Made by a program: the position numbers and the translations under genes. DNA of 47,383 nt from Anaerolineae bacterium (GTDB taxonomy: Bacteria > Chloroflexota > Anaerolineae > 4572-78 > J111), in assembly GCA_023382535.1 (NCBI GenBank), contig JAHDWA010000069.1, positions 1 to 47,383 on the forward strand, given 5' to 3'. The notes below the pieces were generated by a model. It was not told the DNA's origin, searched no databases, and saw nothing but the letters and a program-made list of their open reading frames with translations. Below, in pieces: positions 26,161 through 34,931 of this stretch (positions are counted from its first letter, which is position 1; the number at the start of each line of letters is the position of its first letter).

Positions 26161-26607
26161 TTATTGGGAATGATCCCTCAGTAAAATGAGAATTTCCTGC
26201 AGAAGTTCATCTTCGGTAAAGGGCTTTGACAAGAAATGATGGATACCCAGTTGCAGAGCCTGTTCGATGTTTTTCTCGTCTGGCCTGGAAGTGATGACCA
26301 GGAGAGGGATGTCTTTTGTGGCCGGATTGAGGCGTAAACTTGAGCAGATTTCAAAACCCGCTGCTTCTGCCAGCAGCACATCTAAGATGATAAAATCAAG
26401 CTGTTGTTGTTGAAGCATTGCAAAAGCCGTTATGCCGTTGTTCGCCATTGTGATCTCAAAACCCATATCATCCAAAATCATGGTGAGCATCTGCCCCATC
26501 AGCCTGTCATCTTCAAGGATCAGCACCCTGCGCCTGGTCTTGAAGTATTTCCGGGTTTGGTGGGGCCTCAAACCCGGATCCAAATTTACAAACTCTGCCT
26601 CGGCCAT
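26161..26607 (-). CDS. Stand-alone response regulator receiver
   Basis: A 148-residue receiver preceded by a 25-residue N-terminal extension. All phosphorylation residues are present: the acidic pair in VLILEDDRLMG (near 32-33), the phospho-acceptor in FIILDVLLAEAAG (near 76), a Thr in LLVITSRPDE and Lys in HFLSKPFTEDELL. It has no output domain, so it likely works by binding a partner protein or in a phosphorelay. A strong SD (AGGGGAGGAG) precedes the ATG. It follows the 154-residue hypothetical gene by 34 nt and is probably in one transcript with it. Its sensor kinase is not obvious; the nearest kinase has its own regulator. Confidence 0.9.
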   Translation of the reverse strand: MAEAEFVNLDPGLRPHQTRKYFKTRRRVLILEDDRLMGQMLTMILDDMGFEITMANNGITAFAMLQQQQLDFIILDVLLAEAAGFEICSSLRLNPATKDIPLLVITSRPDEKNIEQALQLGIHHFLSKPFTEDELLQEILILLRDHSQ

Positions 26608-26641
26608 CTTCTCCTCCCCTTTTTATGTCAATTGCTTAAAC

Positions 26642-27106
26642 TTATGCCTCATCACCCACGTCCTCCGCTTCCATCCACTCCAGGTATAGTTGCCAGACCT
26701 GTCGAAGTACTAGCGTCACCCGACCCATTAAGATGGCATAACGACCCGTTTCAGGGAGGCCCAGTTGCCACTGCTCATCCCCAACGCGCCGTAAGATAGG
26801 CGTGAAAGAGTTGAAATTCTTCCGCTTTAATCCTATCGGGTACAAATTCAACGGCTCGCCCCGCATCACTGCGCGGTAAAGGACCATCGCCTTTGCATTA
26901 CCGGCGACTTCTCCTGACAACACCCGTTGTAGATTTTGCCGGTGGATAGAATGGATCGCCTCATCACACCAGGCTTCACGCTCACCTGATGTCATCTTCT
27001 GGTACATCTCTTTACCAACCATCTCCTGTAGAGCTTCTTCCAGAGACATATCAGCCGTGAGTGGAGTTAGCAGGATTTCACCATAGGTTCCTCGTTGGAA
27101 TTCCAT
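26642..27106 (-). CDS. Hypothetical protein
   Basis: The protein has 154 residues from the ATG at 27106, or 160 from a GTG at 27124. GAGGTGAT overlaps the GTG and lies 13 nt before the ATG, so it favours the ATG, with rather long spacing. I do not recognise the family. Sequence features are a short beta start (MEFQRGTYGEILLTPL), an acidic helix (MSLEEALQEMVGKEMYQKM), SGEREAWCDEAIHSIHRQNLQRVLSGEV and a C-terminal VLRQVWQLYLEWMEAEDVGDEA helix. There is no signal peptide or membrane helix. It sits 34 nt upstream of a stand-alone receiver gene, so the two probably act together, for example as a receiver partner. That link is inference from position only. Confidence 0.6.
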   Translation of the reverse strand: MEFQRGTYGEILLTPLTADMSLEEALQEMVGKEMYQKMTSGEREAWCDEAIHSIHRQNLQRVLSGEVAGNAKAMVLYRAVMRGEPLNLYPIGLKRKNFNSFTPILRRVGDEQWQLGLPETGRYAILMGRVTLVLRQVWQLYLEWMEAEDVGDEA

Positions 27107-27161
27107 ATCGAAATACCGGATCACCTCAATTCAATTCGAACTGGTACGCAAATTGCTTACA

Positions 27162-28676
27162 TCAACCTGTTCTCGCCCTTAATACTTTTAGCGTTCCCAC
27201 TCCTCCCTTAAACTTCTGTAAAGCACGATCTTTTAATAATAAAGTGGCGTAAAGCCAGGGCAGACCCAGAACCGCCGGAGCAAACCAAATCTCTCTTAAG
27301 TTTTCAGGTAAAGGGTAAAGTTTGAAGATCAGGGGCCCAAAAATAAGGTGTTTGGACAAGAGCGTGTAGCTCCCGGAGAGCAGAGTCAGATAGACGGCAG
27401 GTCCGGGCGGCAACAGGGCGGCTACACACAACGGCCACACCAGATACCACTGCTGAAACCAGGTGCAGGCCAGCAGCAGATAGAATAATAAGATGTTCAA
27501 AGTGGCCTGGCAAAAACGAAGCCAGGAAGGCTCGCGCCAGACACGCCAGCTCTGCCACAGGACAAAGAGGAGGGTTAAGCTGGCAACTACGGCGTTGACT
27601 TGCCAGTCAATACCCGTTATCCCCCAGTTTAATTGAAGCCAAGCCCGGATCGCTGCCGGCAGGGAGGCGGTGAAAATCTGAGCGCGGCGGCCAATTCCCA
27701 AGCTTTCCAGGCCATACCAGTAGGGACTGTAGATGATGACCATCAAGGTTACGCCGGCCAGAGTGGTTACGGTTAGAAAACGCAGCCGGGCGCGCCAATC
27801 TGCTAAATCGCGGAGCGCCACGACCCCTATCAGAGGGAGCAGCAATAATGGGATAAATTTGATCAACGCCCCGAGTAGCAGGGCCAGGACTGCCAGAGTG
27901 TAGCGGCGTGACAGGATGGCCCAGGTCGCCGCCAGCAGCCAGACAGCCATAGCGATGTCATTGTGCCCATTGCCCATCGTTTCGTACAGAAGAACGGGAT
28001 TCCAGGCCAATAAGGTGACGCCAGCTAACGCTCGTTCCGGAGCTACCCGGCGCAGGATGATGGCCACCAGTCCAATAGCGGTTGCCAGAAAGAGGCCGCA
28101 TAGCAGTTTAAAGGCCACCACATTGGTTATGATGCTATCCCCCGCCAGCCGGGCCACCCCGCCAGCCAACGCTTCCCAGATAGGGCCATAGTCCGAAGGC
28201 GTGCCAGGCCAGGCAGCGTAGGGGTAAAAGGGGTCCTGCCCAAACTGTTGGGCCACTTCGCGGAAGGGATTACCGCCATAAATACCCGAAATACGGGCAT
28301 ACATAATGTAATCAAAAATATCGGCGGCATCGAATGGGTAAAGAAACAGTAACACTACGCTAAAGGCCAGGGCGCCGCCCAGCACGGTAAGCCATGCTGC
28401 TCTGCCTCTGGCCTGTTGAGCCACCCGCCAGCCCAGCCAGTACAACCCGCATTGGATCACAAATACTGAGGCTAACCAGCCGATCATCCAGGGATTATTT
28501 TCGGCAAAGCGGTAGACCGCCAGGCGGGGATAGGGGGATAACTCGAATAAATTGTAAGGGTACACCAGGGCAAACAAGTAGATCAAGAAGCTCATTCCGG
28601 CCACATGAGCCAGGGCCAGTGTAGCGGATGAGCTTTGAGGGGAGGCTTTTGAAATGACGGTGTTATAACCAAACAC
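27162..28676 (-). CDS. GT-C type polyprenyl-phosphate-dependent glycosyltransferase (GT87-like)
   Basis: A 504-residue polytopic membrane protein with 11-13 predicted helices. An acidic loop early in the protein (FLYPFDAADIFDYIMYARI, near 112-130) followed by GNPF is the usual catalytic loop style of GT-C enzymes that transfer mannose or arabinose from polyprenyl phosphate outside the membrane. The later NPVLLYETMGNGHNDIAMAVWLL and IKFIPLLLLPLIG segments match the same group. Reaction and substrate are inferred from the family: a lipid-linked sugar donor and a cell-wall glycan, lipid or protein acceptor. The GTG start at 28676 lacks a clear SD, so the true start is uncertain by a few residues. 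The gene is alone on its strand, with element copy 3 about 300 nt upstream. Confidence 0.85.
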   Translation of the reverse strand: MFGYNTVISKASPQSSSATLALAHVAGMSFLIYLFALVYPYNLFELSPYPRLAVYRFAENNPWMIGWLASVFVIQCGLYWLGWRVAQQARGRAAWLTVLGGALAFSVVLLFLYPFDAADIFDYIMYARISGIYGGNPFREVAQQFGQDPFYPYAAWPGTPSDYGPIWEALAGGVARLAGDSIITNVVAFKLLCGLFLATAIGLVAIILRRVAPERALAGVTLLAWNPVLLYETMGNGHNDIAMAVWLLAATWAILSRRYTLAVLALLLGALIKFIPLLLLPLIGVVALRDLADWRARLRFLTVTTLAGVTLMVIIYSPYWYGLESLGIGRRAQIFTASLPAAIRAWLQLNWGITGIDWQVNAVVASLTLLFVLWQSWRVWREPSWLRFCQATLNILLFYLLLACTWFQQWYLVWPLCVAALLPPGPAVYLTLLSGSYTLLSKHLIFGPLIFKLYPLPENLREIWFAPAVLGLPWLYATLLLKDRALQKFKGGVGTLKVLRARTG

Positions 28677-29151
28677 GAGCGTGTGGGACCCTAAACTTGT
28701 GGTTTATATTAATTTAGAACGCTTCTCATTCCTCTGAGTGTCCTGGTAGAGCGCCAATGAGGATTACTGTCACAACGCCGCCTGATAAAGCATACTACAC
28801 CATCCAGTTGACGGGCCGGCTAGCCCAGGAGCAATGTCATAACGGCGATAAGTGGCTCAAGAGCTTTGATACAAAAAGAATCTCACAAATCCACAATCCT
28901 CTAAGCTGAGCGATCGGGAAAATCATGTTTCTTGGCCTGGGCTGAGCAAATCATACCACTATTTGATGGGGGATACATTGGCTCAAAGACGAATCTTGCC
29001 TAGAGCAAAAGACCAGTCGGGGAGTGGTGCTGCCTGGGTCAAATGACTAAGAAGTGGTAGACAAATGACATAGATGTGGCTTCCCGTCAGCGCTCATCCC
29101 ACATATAGTAGCAAAGAGGCTTTTTAAGAGGAGATTTACTCTCTTCCAGTT
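28677..29151. other. Gene-free stretch holding repeat copy 3
   Basis: This 475-nt gap contains element copy 3 (28975-29069). A 50-codon open frame at 28757-28909 on the plus strand reads MRITVTTPPDKAYYTIQLT... but has no SD and no recognised relatives, so it is not called as a gene. Confidence 0.4.
28975..29069 (-). repeat. Intergenic element, copy 3 (paired dyads, decayed stem)
   Basis: A 95-bp element. Its end ACATTGGCTCAAAGAC (28975-28990) is identical to copy 1. The stem region (AAAAGACCAG... near 29007) keeps the left arm, but the right arm has decayed to GTGGT. The dyads are GTCAAATGAC (29038-29047) and GACAAATGAC (29060-29069), 22 nt apart. It lies between two leftward genes. Confidence 0.7.
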
Positions 29152-30054
29152 TCAAAGACTTCTGAAGACACCCAGTCTGTAGAGATGATCCCCATTTTGG
29201 TCTAGACACTTTAGCCAGCTCTGCCGGGATACTTGGGGAGTACAAGGTCCATACGTGAAGAGTCTAATCCTTCTCCTGCGTGATTCTCCCCGCAGCTTTT
29301 CCAGCACGTCTTGCAGGATGCTCCCCTCAAAGGGTGTATACATGAAGAAGGCCGTTCCATGGGAGTAATCCGCTGTTCGTGCATCTGCGTTGACGAACTC
29401 GACCCCTGAAAGATTAAGCTCTGCCGCACACGCCCGCGCATAATCGCAGTAAGCTGGCTCAAATTCTATCCCTTTGGCGGCCGCCCCGGTAAGCAGATGC
29501 ACCAGGATGGGAACTTGACCCAAGCCGGACCCTACATCGTAGAAAACGTCTTCTCGCGTGAGATGAGCTTGCTCTACCAGCTCAAAAATGATTCTGGCTG
29601 GGGTTTGTTGATAAGCCACCATCTCCGGTTCTCTGGCTTTTGTCTCCGGGGGGACAGCCTGGCTGAGCAACAAGCCATTGACAAACAGATCGAGGCTGTC
29701 ATAGCCTATCTCATCCTGGCCCCGGCTGCCACTTACATCACGCCCGACATATTCATCAATCCGATCCCTGAGAGCTGTTCCTATGCACCCGCCGCCCCTG
29801 ATGTCTGCCCGAAGCCGTTGAAACAAGGTATCATCAACGTCTTCCAGTTGACGCTTGACTCTCTCTGCATCCTGTTTCAGTGTGACCAGTTCTTCTGGCG
29901 GATTTATTGTCTGGAGCAGCCCCTCAATCCGATCAATGACATTGAACTCGAGGTAATCTAGGGCTTCTGTCCGGCTGTCAAAGTTCGTTTCTTCGTAGAG
30001 AGCAGCGTTTTTCTCGATGGCCTTAATGTCTGATTGTATTTCGTAGATAACCAT
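29152..30054 (-). CDS. SAM-dependent methyltransferase, DOT1-like fold
   Basis: A 300-residue protein with two parts. The N-terminal half (1-150) is helical with leucine-rich segments (DYLEFNVIDRIEGLLQTI, EDVDDTLFQRLRADIRGG) and no known domain. The C-terminal half is a class I methyltransferase: motif I VFYDVGSGLGQVPIL near 171-185, an acidic residue in KGIEFEPAYCDYA, then VEFVNADAR and FFMYTPFEGSIL in place of the usual motif IV. The pattern (YDVGSGLG, IEFEPAYCDYA) is the DOT1-like type, known in eukaryotes for histone lysine methylation. In bacteria the substrate is unknown and may be a protein. The ATG at 30054 is taken as start; an in-frame GTG at 30117 would add an Arg/Ser-rich stretch and has no better SD. 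Confidence 0.7.
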   Translation of the reverse strand: MVIYEIQSDIKAIEKNAALYEETNFDSRTEALDYLEFNVIDRIEGLLQTINPPEELVTLKQDAERVKRQLEDVDDTLFQRLRADIRGGGCIGTALRDRIDEYVGRDVSGSRGQDEIGYDSLDLFVNGLLLSQAVPPETKAREPEMVAYQQTPARIIFELVEQAHLTREDVFYDVGSGLGQVPILVHLLTGAAAKGIEFEPAYCDYARACAAELNLSGVEFVNADARTADYSHGTAFFMYTPFEGSILQDVLEKLRGESRRRRIRLFTYGPCTPQVSRQSWLKCLDQNGDHLYRLGVFRSL

Positions 30055-30220
30055 TGGTGTCGAACCCTGGCCGGATCGAGCCGACGAACTCGCTCTCCCC
30101 TCGCATTTTCCTCGCACCGATTTGGTAGGATTACAGTATAGTACACTCTTGCTGGAGCTATGATACTGTCTTCTGTCTCACCTGACAATTGCCCGCAATT
30201 GGGTTAAACACGACGCGATT

Positions 30221-30248
30221 TTGACAAACGGCGATCTTTTGCTACAAC
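30221..30248 (+). promoter_or_regulatory. Promoter candidate for the deacetylase gene
   Basis: TTGACA (30221-30226), a 16-nt spacer and TACAAC (30243-30248), with TGC directly before the -10. It would give a leader of about 165 nt before the ATG at 30419. Confidence 0.5.
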
Positions 30249-30355
30249 GACCGTACTGCGGTAGGCGCGTTCGACAGCGCCCCCCACGGTTTGAAGTACG
30301 CTTATAAAGTTGAGGCCACGCATGGCACGCTGGTCAACAACGCCCGATACGATTC

Positions 30356-30388
30356 AGACCCGATAGGTCTCTAAGACCTATCGGGTCT
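30356..30388. repeat. Perfect 15-bp palindrome before the deacetylase gene
   Basis: AGACCCGATAGGTCT (30356-30370) and AGACCTATCGGGTCT (30374-30388) form a 15-bp stem with a 3-nt CTA loop, ending 30 nt before the ATG and 17 nt before the SD. It resembles palindromes dispersed in related genomes and could act as an mRNA hairpin or a protein-binding site. Confidence 0.75.
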
Positions 30389-30418
30389 TGGAAAAAATTT
30401 TTGACAAGGAAAATAATC

Positions 30419-31276
30419 ATGCAATCAAACAGCCAAACAAACAAACTGCTCGGTTATCCCCCGGATGCCCGCTTGCTTATTCTCAACACGGACGACTTTG
30501 GGATGTGTCACTCAATCAACGAGGCGGTGATCCAGGCTGTCCGCCAAGGAGCAGCCAGTTCCTGCACCTTGATGGTTCCCTGTCCCTGGGGATTACACGG
30601 AATGCACCTGCTCCGGGAAAATCCCGACATCCCCTTTGGGGTGCATTTAACTGCCGTCAGCGAGGCGGTCTACTACCGCTGGGGGCCGCTGACATCGAAG
30701 GAAAAGGTGCCATCATTGGTGGATGAGGCGGGCTATTTCTACAGCGAGGCGCGCATCCCGGAGTTTCTGGCTCAAGTCAACCTGGCTGAGTTGGAGGTGG
30801 AATTTCGGGCGCAAATCGAAGCGGTGTTGGCCGGTGGGTTAAATCCAACCCATGTGGACAGTCACTGCGGCATCCATACCCGGCGCGAGGATATTTTTGA
30901 TATGACCGTCGGGCTGGCCGGGGAGTATGGCCTGGCCATGCGGGTCAGTGAGCCGCCCTTGATCGAGAAAATCAAGCGCCAGGGCCTGCCTAGTCCTGAT
31001 TATGATATTCTGGACAGCTATCGGATTGAGACGCAGGCTAAACCAGCCTATTACTTTGAGGGTTTGCGTAGTTTGCCGGCGGGCTTAACCGAGTGGGCGG
31101 TCCACCCCTCGCTGGCAACAGGTGAGCTCAAAGCGATTGGCAATAGCTGGCCGGTTCGCCGGGCGGATTTTGAGTTTTTGATGTCGCCTGAAACCAAGGC
31201 GATCATTGAGCAGGAAGGTATCATCGTTTTGAACTACAAACCGCTGCAGGAATTATGGCAGGCGCACAGGAGATAA
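30419..31276 (+). CDS. ChbG/HpnK (YdjC-like) carbohydrate deacetylase
   Basis: A 285-residue member of the YdjC/ChbG family, metal-dependent deacetylases that remove acetyl groups from chitooligosaccharides or other N-acetylated sugars. The metal-binding Asp pair is in LILNTDDFGMCHSIN (Asp25-Asp26 of this protein), with GVHLTAV and THVDSHCGIHTR supplying the conserved histidines and ending HTRREDIFDM. The barrel is complete. The ATG at 30419 is preceded by AAGGAAA. The substrate is unknown; HpnK in hopanoid synthesis is the other family branch, and no hopanoid gene lies near. It has its own terminator (31381-31416), so it is not part of the complex I operon downstream. Confidence 0.9.
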   Translation: MQSNSQTNKLLGYPPDARLLILNTDDFGMCHSINEAVIQAVRQGAASSCTLMVPCPWGLHGMHLLRENPDIPFGVHLTAVSEAVYYRWGPLTSKEKVPSLVDEAGYFYSEARIPEFLAQVNLAELEVEFRAQIEAVLAGGLNPTHVDSHCGIHTRREDIFDMTVGLAGEYGLAMRVSEPPLIEKIKRQGLPSPDYDILDSYRIETQAKPAYYFEGLRSLPAGLTEWAVHPSLATGELKAIGNSWPVRRADFEFLMSPETKAIIEQEGIIVLNYKPLQELWQAHRR

Positions 31277-31310
31277 TAACTTATGGAACCCCCAACCCGT
31301 TAGAGAAGAA

Positions 31311-31370
31311 CCGCTGGGCTATAAAGAGAAGGCTGGCAAATATCGCCGGCGACAATTGAAGTCCCAGCGG
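31311..31370 (+). other. Possible 3' UTR fold
   Basis: CCGCTGGG (31311-31318) pairs with CCCAGCGG (31363-31370), enclosing a second weaker stem (GGCTGGC/GCCGGC). It lies between the deacetylase stop and its terminator. It may be part of the terminated transcript's structured 3' end, and I cannot assign a function. Confidence 0.3.
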
Positions 31371-31380
31371 ACGAATTTGT

Positions 31381-31416
31381 AAAACCTGATTGTTGTCCAC
31401 AATCGGGTTTTTATTT
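31381..31416 (+). terminator. Intrinsic terminator after the deacetylase gene
   Basis: AAAACCTGATTGT (31381-31393) pairs with ACAATCGGGTTTT (31399-31411), 13 bp with one G-U around a 5-nt loop, followed by TATTT. It separates the deacetylase gene from the complex I promoter. Confidence 0.8.
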
Positions 31417-31553
31417 CCAATTTTCAGCCACGAAAGGAAACCGACGATGTAACCAACCCGTACTACTAACTGGGTAAGGGGGGAAAAGTAGATTAATAGC
31501 TCTACTGGTATGTTAAATTCATCCTTCTCAGTATAGGCTGGAGCAGTCGGGGC

Positions 31554-31562
31554 TGTTACTAT
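31554..31562 (+). promoter_or_regulatory. Extended -10 promoter candidate for the nuo operon
   Basis: TGTTACTAT (31554-31562) fits an extended -10 (TGnTATAAT), 31 nt before the TTG start of nuoA. The -35 region is weak. Confidence 0.4.
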
Positions 31563-31592
31563 AGTCGCAAAGGACTTTGCAGGAGATACTCG

Positions 31593-31994
31593 TTGGCTGA
31601 CTCCCCCGTTATACTCTGGCCGTTACTGGTCTATTTTGCCCTGGTGATCGTGGTTATCGCCGGCATGCTCGGCGTTTCCTACCTCCTGGGGCAGCGCCAT
31701 AAAGACCACGCCACCGGCGAACCTTACGAGTCGGGGGTGGCTCCTACCGGCTCGGCCCGGATACGTTTTTCGGTGAATTTTTACCTGGTCGCTATTCTTT
31801 TTGTGATTTTTGATCTGGAAGCGGTCTTTATTTTTGCCTGGGCGGTAGCTTTCCGCGAGGTGGGCTGGCTGAGTTACGCCGGCCTGCTGGCCTTTGTGCT
31901 GGTTCTCGTCGTGGCCCTGGTTTACGAGTGGCGGCTGGGTGCGCTGGACTGGGGGCCGTCAACGCTAAACCGCCAGCTTGAACGAAGGGAATGA
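31593..31994 (+). CDS. nuoA: NADH-quinone oxidoreductase subunit A
   Basis: A 133-residue membrane subunit of complex I with three helices. The conserved loop [32 protein letters not shown] after helix I helps form the quinone and proton entry region with NuoJ, NuoK and NuoH. The acidic residue in FDLEAVF is present. The start is an uncommon TTG (31593), supported by AGGAGAT 5 nt upstream and by the absence of a nearby ATG. It is the first gene of the operon, and its last codons overlap the leader of nuoB. Confidence 0.95.
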   Translation: MADSPVILWPLLVYFALVIVVIAGMLGVSYLLGQRHKDHATGEPYESGVAPTGSARIRFSVNFYLVAILFVIFDLEAVFIFAWAVAFREVGWLSYAGLLAFVLVLVVALVYEWRLGALDWGPSTLNRQLERRE

Positions 31995-32007
31995 GGATAG
32001 AAACAAG

Positions 32008-32646
32008 ATGGACTGGTCGTTGAGCAAACCGTCGGCGAATGGCGCCGGCCGGGACGATGAAGAGCAGATGGAAGAGAACGTGCGCCGCAATCTGGTCCTG
32101 GCTAAGTTGCAGGATTTGCTGGCCTGGGGGCGCAAAAACTCGATGTGGCCGTTTAACTTCGGCCTCTCCTGCTGCTATGTGGAGATGGCGACCACCTTAA
32201 CCAGCAAGTTCGACCTGGCTCGTTTTGGGGCTGAGGTGATTCGCGCCTCCCCTCGTGAAGCTGATGTGATGGTTATCGCCGGCACGGTTTTTATCAAAAT
32301 GGCCCCGGTGATTAAACGCCTGTACGACCAGATGATGGAGCCGCGCTGGGTCATTTCGATGGGGGTCTGTGCTAACTCAGGCGGTATGTACGATGTTTAC
32401 AGTGTGGTCCAGGGCGTGGATAAGTTTTTGCCGGTTGATATTTACATCCCCGGCTGTCCACCCTCCCCCAACATGTTTATGGAAGGATTGCTCCTGCTTC
32501 AGAATAGGGTGGGCAATGAGCAGCGGCCCCTGAGTTGGGTGGTCGGCCCCCAGGAGGTTGCCCGCCCGCCTCTACCTTCGATGCGCGATCTCAAAAGGCC
32601 GGAACGGCAGCGGTTAACTGACCTTCGCCCGCCCCATCATGTTTGA
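32008..32646 (+). CDS. nuoB: NADH-quinone oxidoreductase subunit B
   Basis: A 212-residue peripheral-arm subunit that carries the terminal N2 [4Fe-4S] cluster and passes electrons to quinone at the NuoB/NuoCD interface. The N2 ligands are present: the tandem Cys in GLSCCYVEM, a Cys in [20 protein letters not shown] and the Cys in IPGCPPSPN. The ATG at 32008 follows GAGGATAG and nuoA by 13 nt; an earlier in-frame TTG would add residues read from inside nuoA. Confidence 0.97.
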   Translation: MDWSLSKPSANGAGRDDEEQMEENVRRNLVLAKLQDLLAWGRKNSMWPFNFGLSCCYVEMATTLTSKFDLARFGAEVIRASPREADVMVIAGTVFIKMAPVIKRLYDQMMEPRWVISMGVCANSGGMYDVYSVVQGVDKFLPVDIYIPGCPPSPNMFMEGLLLLQNRVGNEQRPLSWVVGPQEVARPPLPSMRDLKRPERQRLTDLRPPHHV

Positions 32647-32664
32647 ACTTAAAATGAAAGCCGT

Positions 32665-34416
32665 ATGAATCATAATGGAACCATTTTCCAGGAATTAGAA
32701 ACCCGCTTCGGCCCGGAAACTTTCACGCCGCAGGCCACGCGCGACGATATTCCAACGCTGTGGGTGTCCAGGGAGCAGGTCCGCGACGTGCTGCGCCACC
32801 TTAAAACGGACGTGCCCCAACCATACCGGACATTGTACGACCTGACTGCGATTGACGAGCGGGTCCGGGCCAATCAGAATAACGGCCGGCCGTCTAGTGA
32901 CTTTACCATTGTCTACCACCTGCTCTCCTACGAGCGCAACGCCGACGTCCGCCTCAAAGTGCCCCTCAATGGTGAATTTCCCTCGATCCCGACCGTCACC
33001 GATATCTGGCCGGCCGCCAACTGGTACGAGCGGGAGGTCTGGGATAAGTTTGGCATTAAAGTGGAGGGCCATCCCAACCTACGGCGCATTCTCCTTCCGC
33101 CCGGCTGGCAGGGCCACCCTCTCCGCAAGAAGCATCCGGCCCGGGCCACCGAGATGGGCCAGTTCCGCCTGCCGGACGACAAGGCTGAGGCCGAACAGGA
33201 AGCATTGAAGTTCCGGCCCGAGGAGTGGGGCATGCAGCGCAGCAGTGAGGACGCCGATTTTATGTTCCTCAACCTCGGCCCGCAGCACCCCGGCACGCAC
33301 GGCCCTTTCCGGATTATGCTGCAGCTCCAGGGGGAAGTGATTGTTGACGCCGTGCCCGATATTGGCTTTCACCACCGCGCCGCCGAAAAGATGGGCGAGC
33401 GGCAGTCGTGGCACACCTATATTCCTTATACCGACCGGGTGGATTACCTGAGCGGGGTCTTAAATAACCTGGCCTACCTGATGTCGGTCGAGCGGCTGGC
33501 CGGCATCGAGCTGCCGGACCGGGCCAAAGTCATCCGGGTGATGATGTGTGAGTTGTTCCGCATCTCCAGCCACCTGGTCTGGTTTGGCACCTTTGCCCAG
33601 GATATTGGGGCCATGTCGCCGGTCTTTTATATGTTTACCGACCGGGAGCGCCTCTTTGAAATCGTCCAGGCCGTCACCGGGGCGCGCATGCACCCGGCCT
33701 GGTTCCGCATCGGCGGGGTGGCCGCCGACCTGCCCGAAGGCTGGGCGGAGATGTTCCGTGACTTTTTGAACTACCTGCCGCCCCGCCTGGCCGACTACGA
33801 TAAGATGGTCCTGCAAAACCGGATTTTCCAGGGACGGACCAGGGGCGTCGGCCGGTACACTTTGGATGAGGCCATTGAATGGGGCGTAACCGGGCCTAAC
33901 CTGCGTTCCTGCGGCCTGGCCTGGGACCGGCGTAAAACCCGGCCCTACTCCGGCTACGAGCAGTTCGACTTTGAGGTGCCGCTGGCGACCGAGGGCGACA
34001 GCTACGCCCGCGGCCTGGTTCGGGTGGAGGAGATGCGCCAGAGCCTGCGCATCATCGAGCAGTGCGTCAACAATATGCCGCCCGGCCCGTACAAGTCGGA
34101 CCACCCCCTGACCACGCCGCCGCTCAAAAACCGGACTATGCACGATATCGAAACCCTGATTGCCCACTTTTTGAATGTCAGTTGGGGCCCGCCCATACCG
34201 CCGGGGGAAGCCATGCTGAGCATCGAGTCCTCCAAGGGCAACTACGGCTATTACCTGGTCAGCGATGGGAATACCGCCTCGTACCGCACCCACATCCGCA
34301 CACCTTCCTTCCCCCATCTGCAGACCATCCCGCTCCTTGCCCGCGGCCTGCTGGTGCCCGACCTGCTGGCCATCCTGGGAAGTATTGATTTTGTGCTGGC
34401 CGATGTAGACCGTTAA
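32665..34416 (+). CDS. nuoCD: NADH-quinone oxidoreductase fused subunit C/D
   Basis: This 583-residue subunit fuses NuoC (about 1-185) and NuoD (about 195-583), which are separate proteins in many bacteria. The NuoC part carries [19 protein letters not shown]. The NuoD part lines the quinone pocket: [21 protein letters not shown], the [14 protein letters not shown] segment and [11 protein letters not shown] are intact. The wording closely follows Escherichia-type NuoCD ([27 protein letters not shown] at the end), from memory, rather than the unfused Chloroflexota or Thermus form. The ATG at 32665 follows nuoB by 18 nt. The fused form is the clearest sign of the lineage of this operon. Confidence 0.97.
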   Translation: MNHNGTIFQELETRFGPETFTPQATRDDIPTLWVSREQVRDVLRHLKTDVPQPYRTLYDLTAIDERVRANQNNGRPSSDFTIVYHLLSYERNADVRLKVPLNGEFPSIPTVTDIWPAANWYEREVWDKFGIKVEGHPNLRRILLPPGWQGHPLRKKHPARATEMGQFRLPDDKAEAEQEALKFRPEEWGMQRSSEDADFMFLNLGPQHPGTHGPFRIMLQLQGEVIVDAVPDIGFHHRAAEKMGERQSWHTYIPYTDRVDYLSGVLNNLAYLMSVERLAGIELPDRAKVIRVMMCELFRISSHLVWFGTFAQDIGAMSPVFYMFTDRERLFEIVQAVTGARMHPAWFRIGGVAADLPEGWAEMFRDFLNYLPPRLADYDKMVLQNRIFQGRTRGVGRYTLDEAIEWGVTGPNLRSCGLAWDRRKTRPYSGYEQFDFEVPLATEGDSYARGLVRVEEMRQSLRIIEQCVNNMPPGPYKSDHPLTTPPLKNRTMHDIETLIAHFLNVSWGPPIPPGEAMLSIESSKGNYGYYLVSDGNTASYRTHIRTPSFPHLQTIPLLARGLLVPDLLAILGSIDFVLADVDR

Positions 34417-34427
34417 GGAAGAGAATA

Positions 34428-34931
34428 ATGCTGACCGAAGCAGAAAAACGTGAGATCGAGGCCGAACTGGCCCATTACGAACACAAACAGGCCGCCTGTA
34501 TTGACGCCCTCAAGATTGTCCAGCAGCACCGTGGCTGGGTTTCCGATGAGAGTTTACATGCTCTGGCCGATTTCCTGGAGATGACCCCGGATGAGTTGGA
34601 TAATGTGGCCACGTTCTACAACCTGATTTTCCGCCGGCCGGTCGGCCGCCACGTCATCTTTGTCTGTAACAGCGTCTCCTGCTGGATTATGGGCTACGAG
34701 CAGGTCCGGCAGCACCTCTCCGAGCGGCTGGGCATTGCCTTCGGCCAGACCACCACCGACGGCGAGTTTACCCTGCTGCCCATCCAGTGCCTGGGGACCT
34801 GCGACCACGCTCCGGCCTTGATGATCGGCGATGATTTACACCGGGATGTGACCCCGGAGCAGCTTGACCTCCTGCTTCAGCAGTACACACGTGAGCAGGC
34901 TGGAAGGTTGGAGGGCTGGAAGACTGGATAA
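34428..34931 (+). CDS. nuoE: NADH-quinone oxidoreductase subunit E
   Basis: A 167-residue subunit of the NADH-oxidising module. It binds the N1a [2Fe-2S] cluster through C-x4-C in FVCNSVSCWIMGYEQ and C-x3-C in IQCLGTCDHAP, all four Cys present. The fold is thioredoxin-like after a short helical N-terminus. The last ten residues (about 158-167, QAGRLEGWKTG) are read out of a palindromic repeat that covers the 3' end of the gene, so the native stop was probably further upstream. It partners NuoF. Confidence 0.96.
   Translation: MLTEAEKREIEAELAHYEHKQAACIDALKIVQQHRGWVSDESLHALADFLEMTPDELDNVATFYNLIFRRPVGRHVIFVCNSVSCWIMGYEQVRQHLSERLGIAFGQTTTDGEFTLLPIQCLGTCDHAPALMIGDDLHRDVTPEQLDLLLQQYTREQAGRLEGWKTG

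Larger units (their letters stand above)
30055..30418. other. Intergenic region with promoter and palindrome
   Basis: This 364-nt divergent region holds a promoter candidate (30221-30248) and a perfect palindrome (30356-30388). A GC-rich stretch in between can fold locally (GGCGC-GTTCGACA-GCGCC near 30264-30281). No gene is supported. Confidence 0.4.

Noticed and set aside
28757..28909. A 50-codon plus-strand open frame
   Set aside because: No SD, no recognised relatives; may be a chance frame or a gene remnant.
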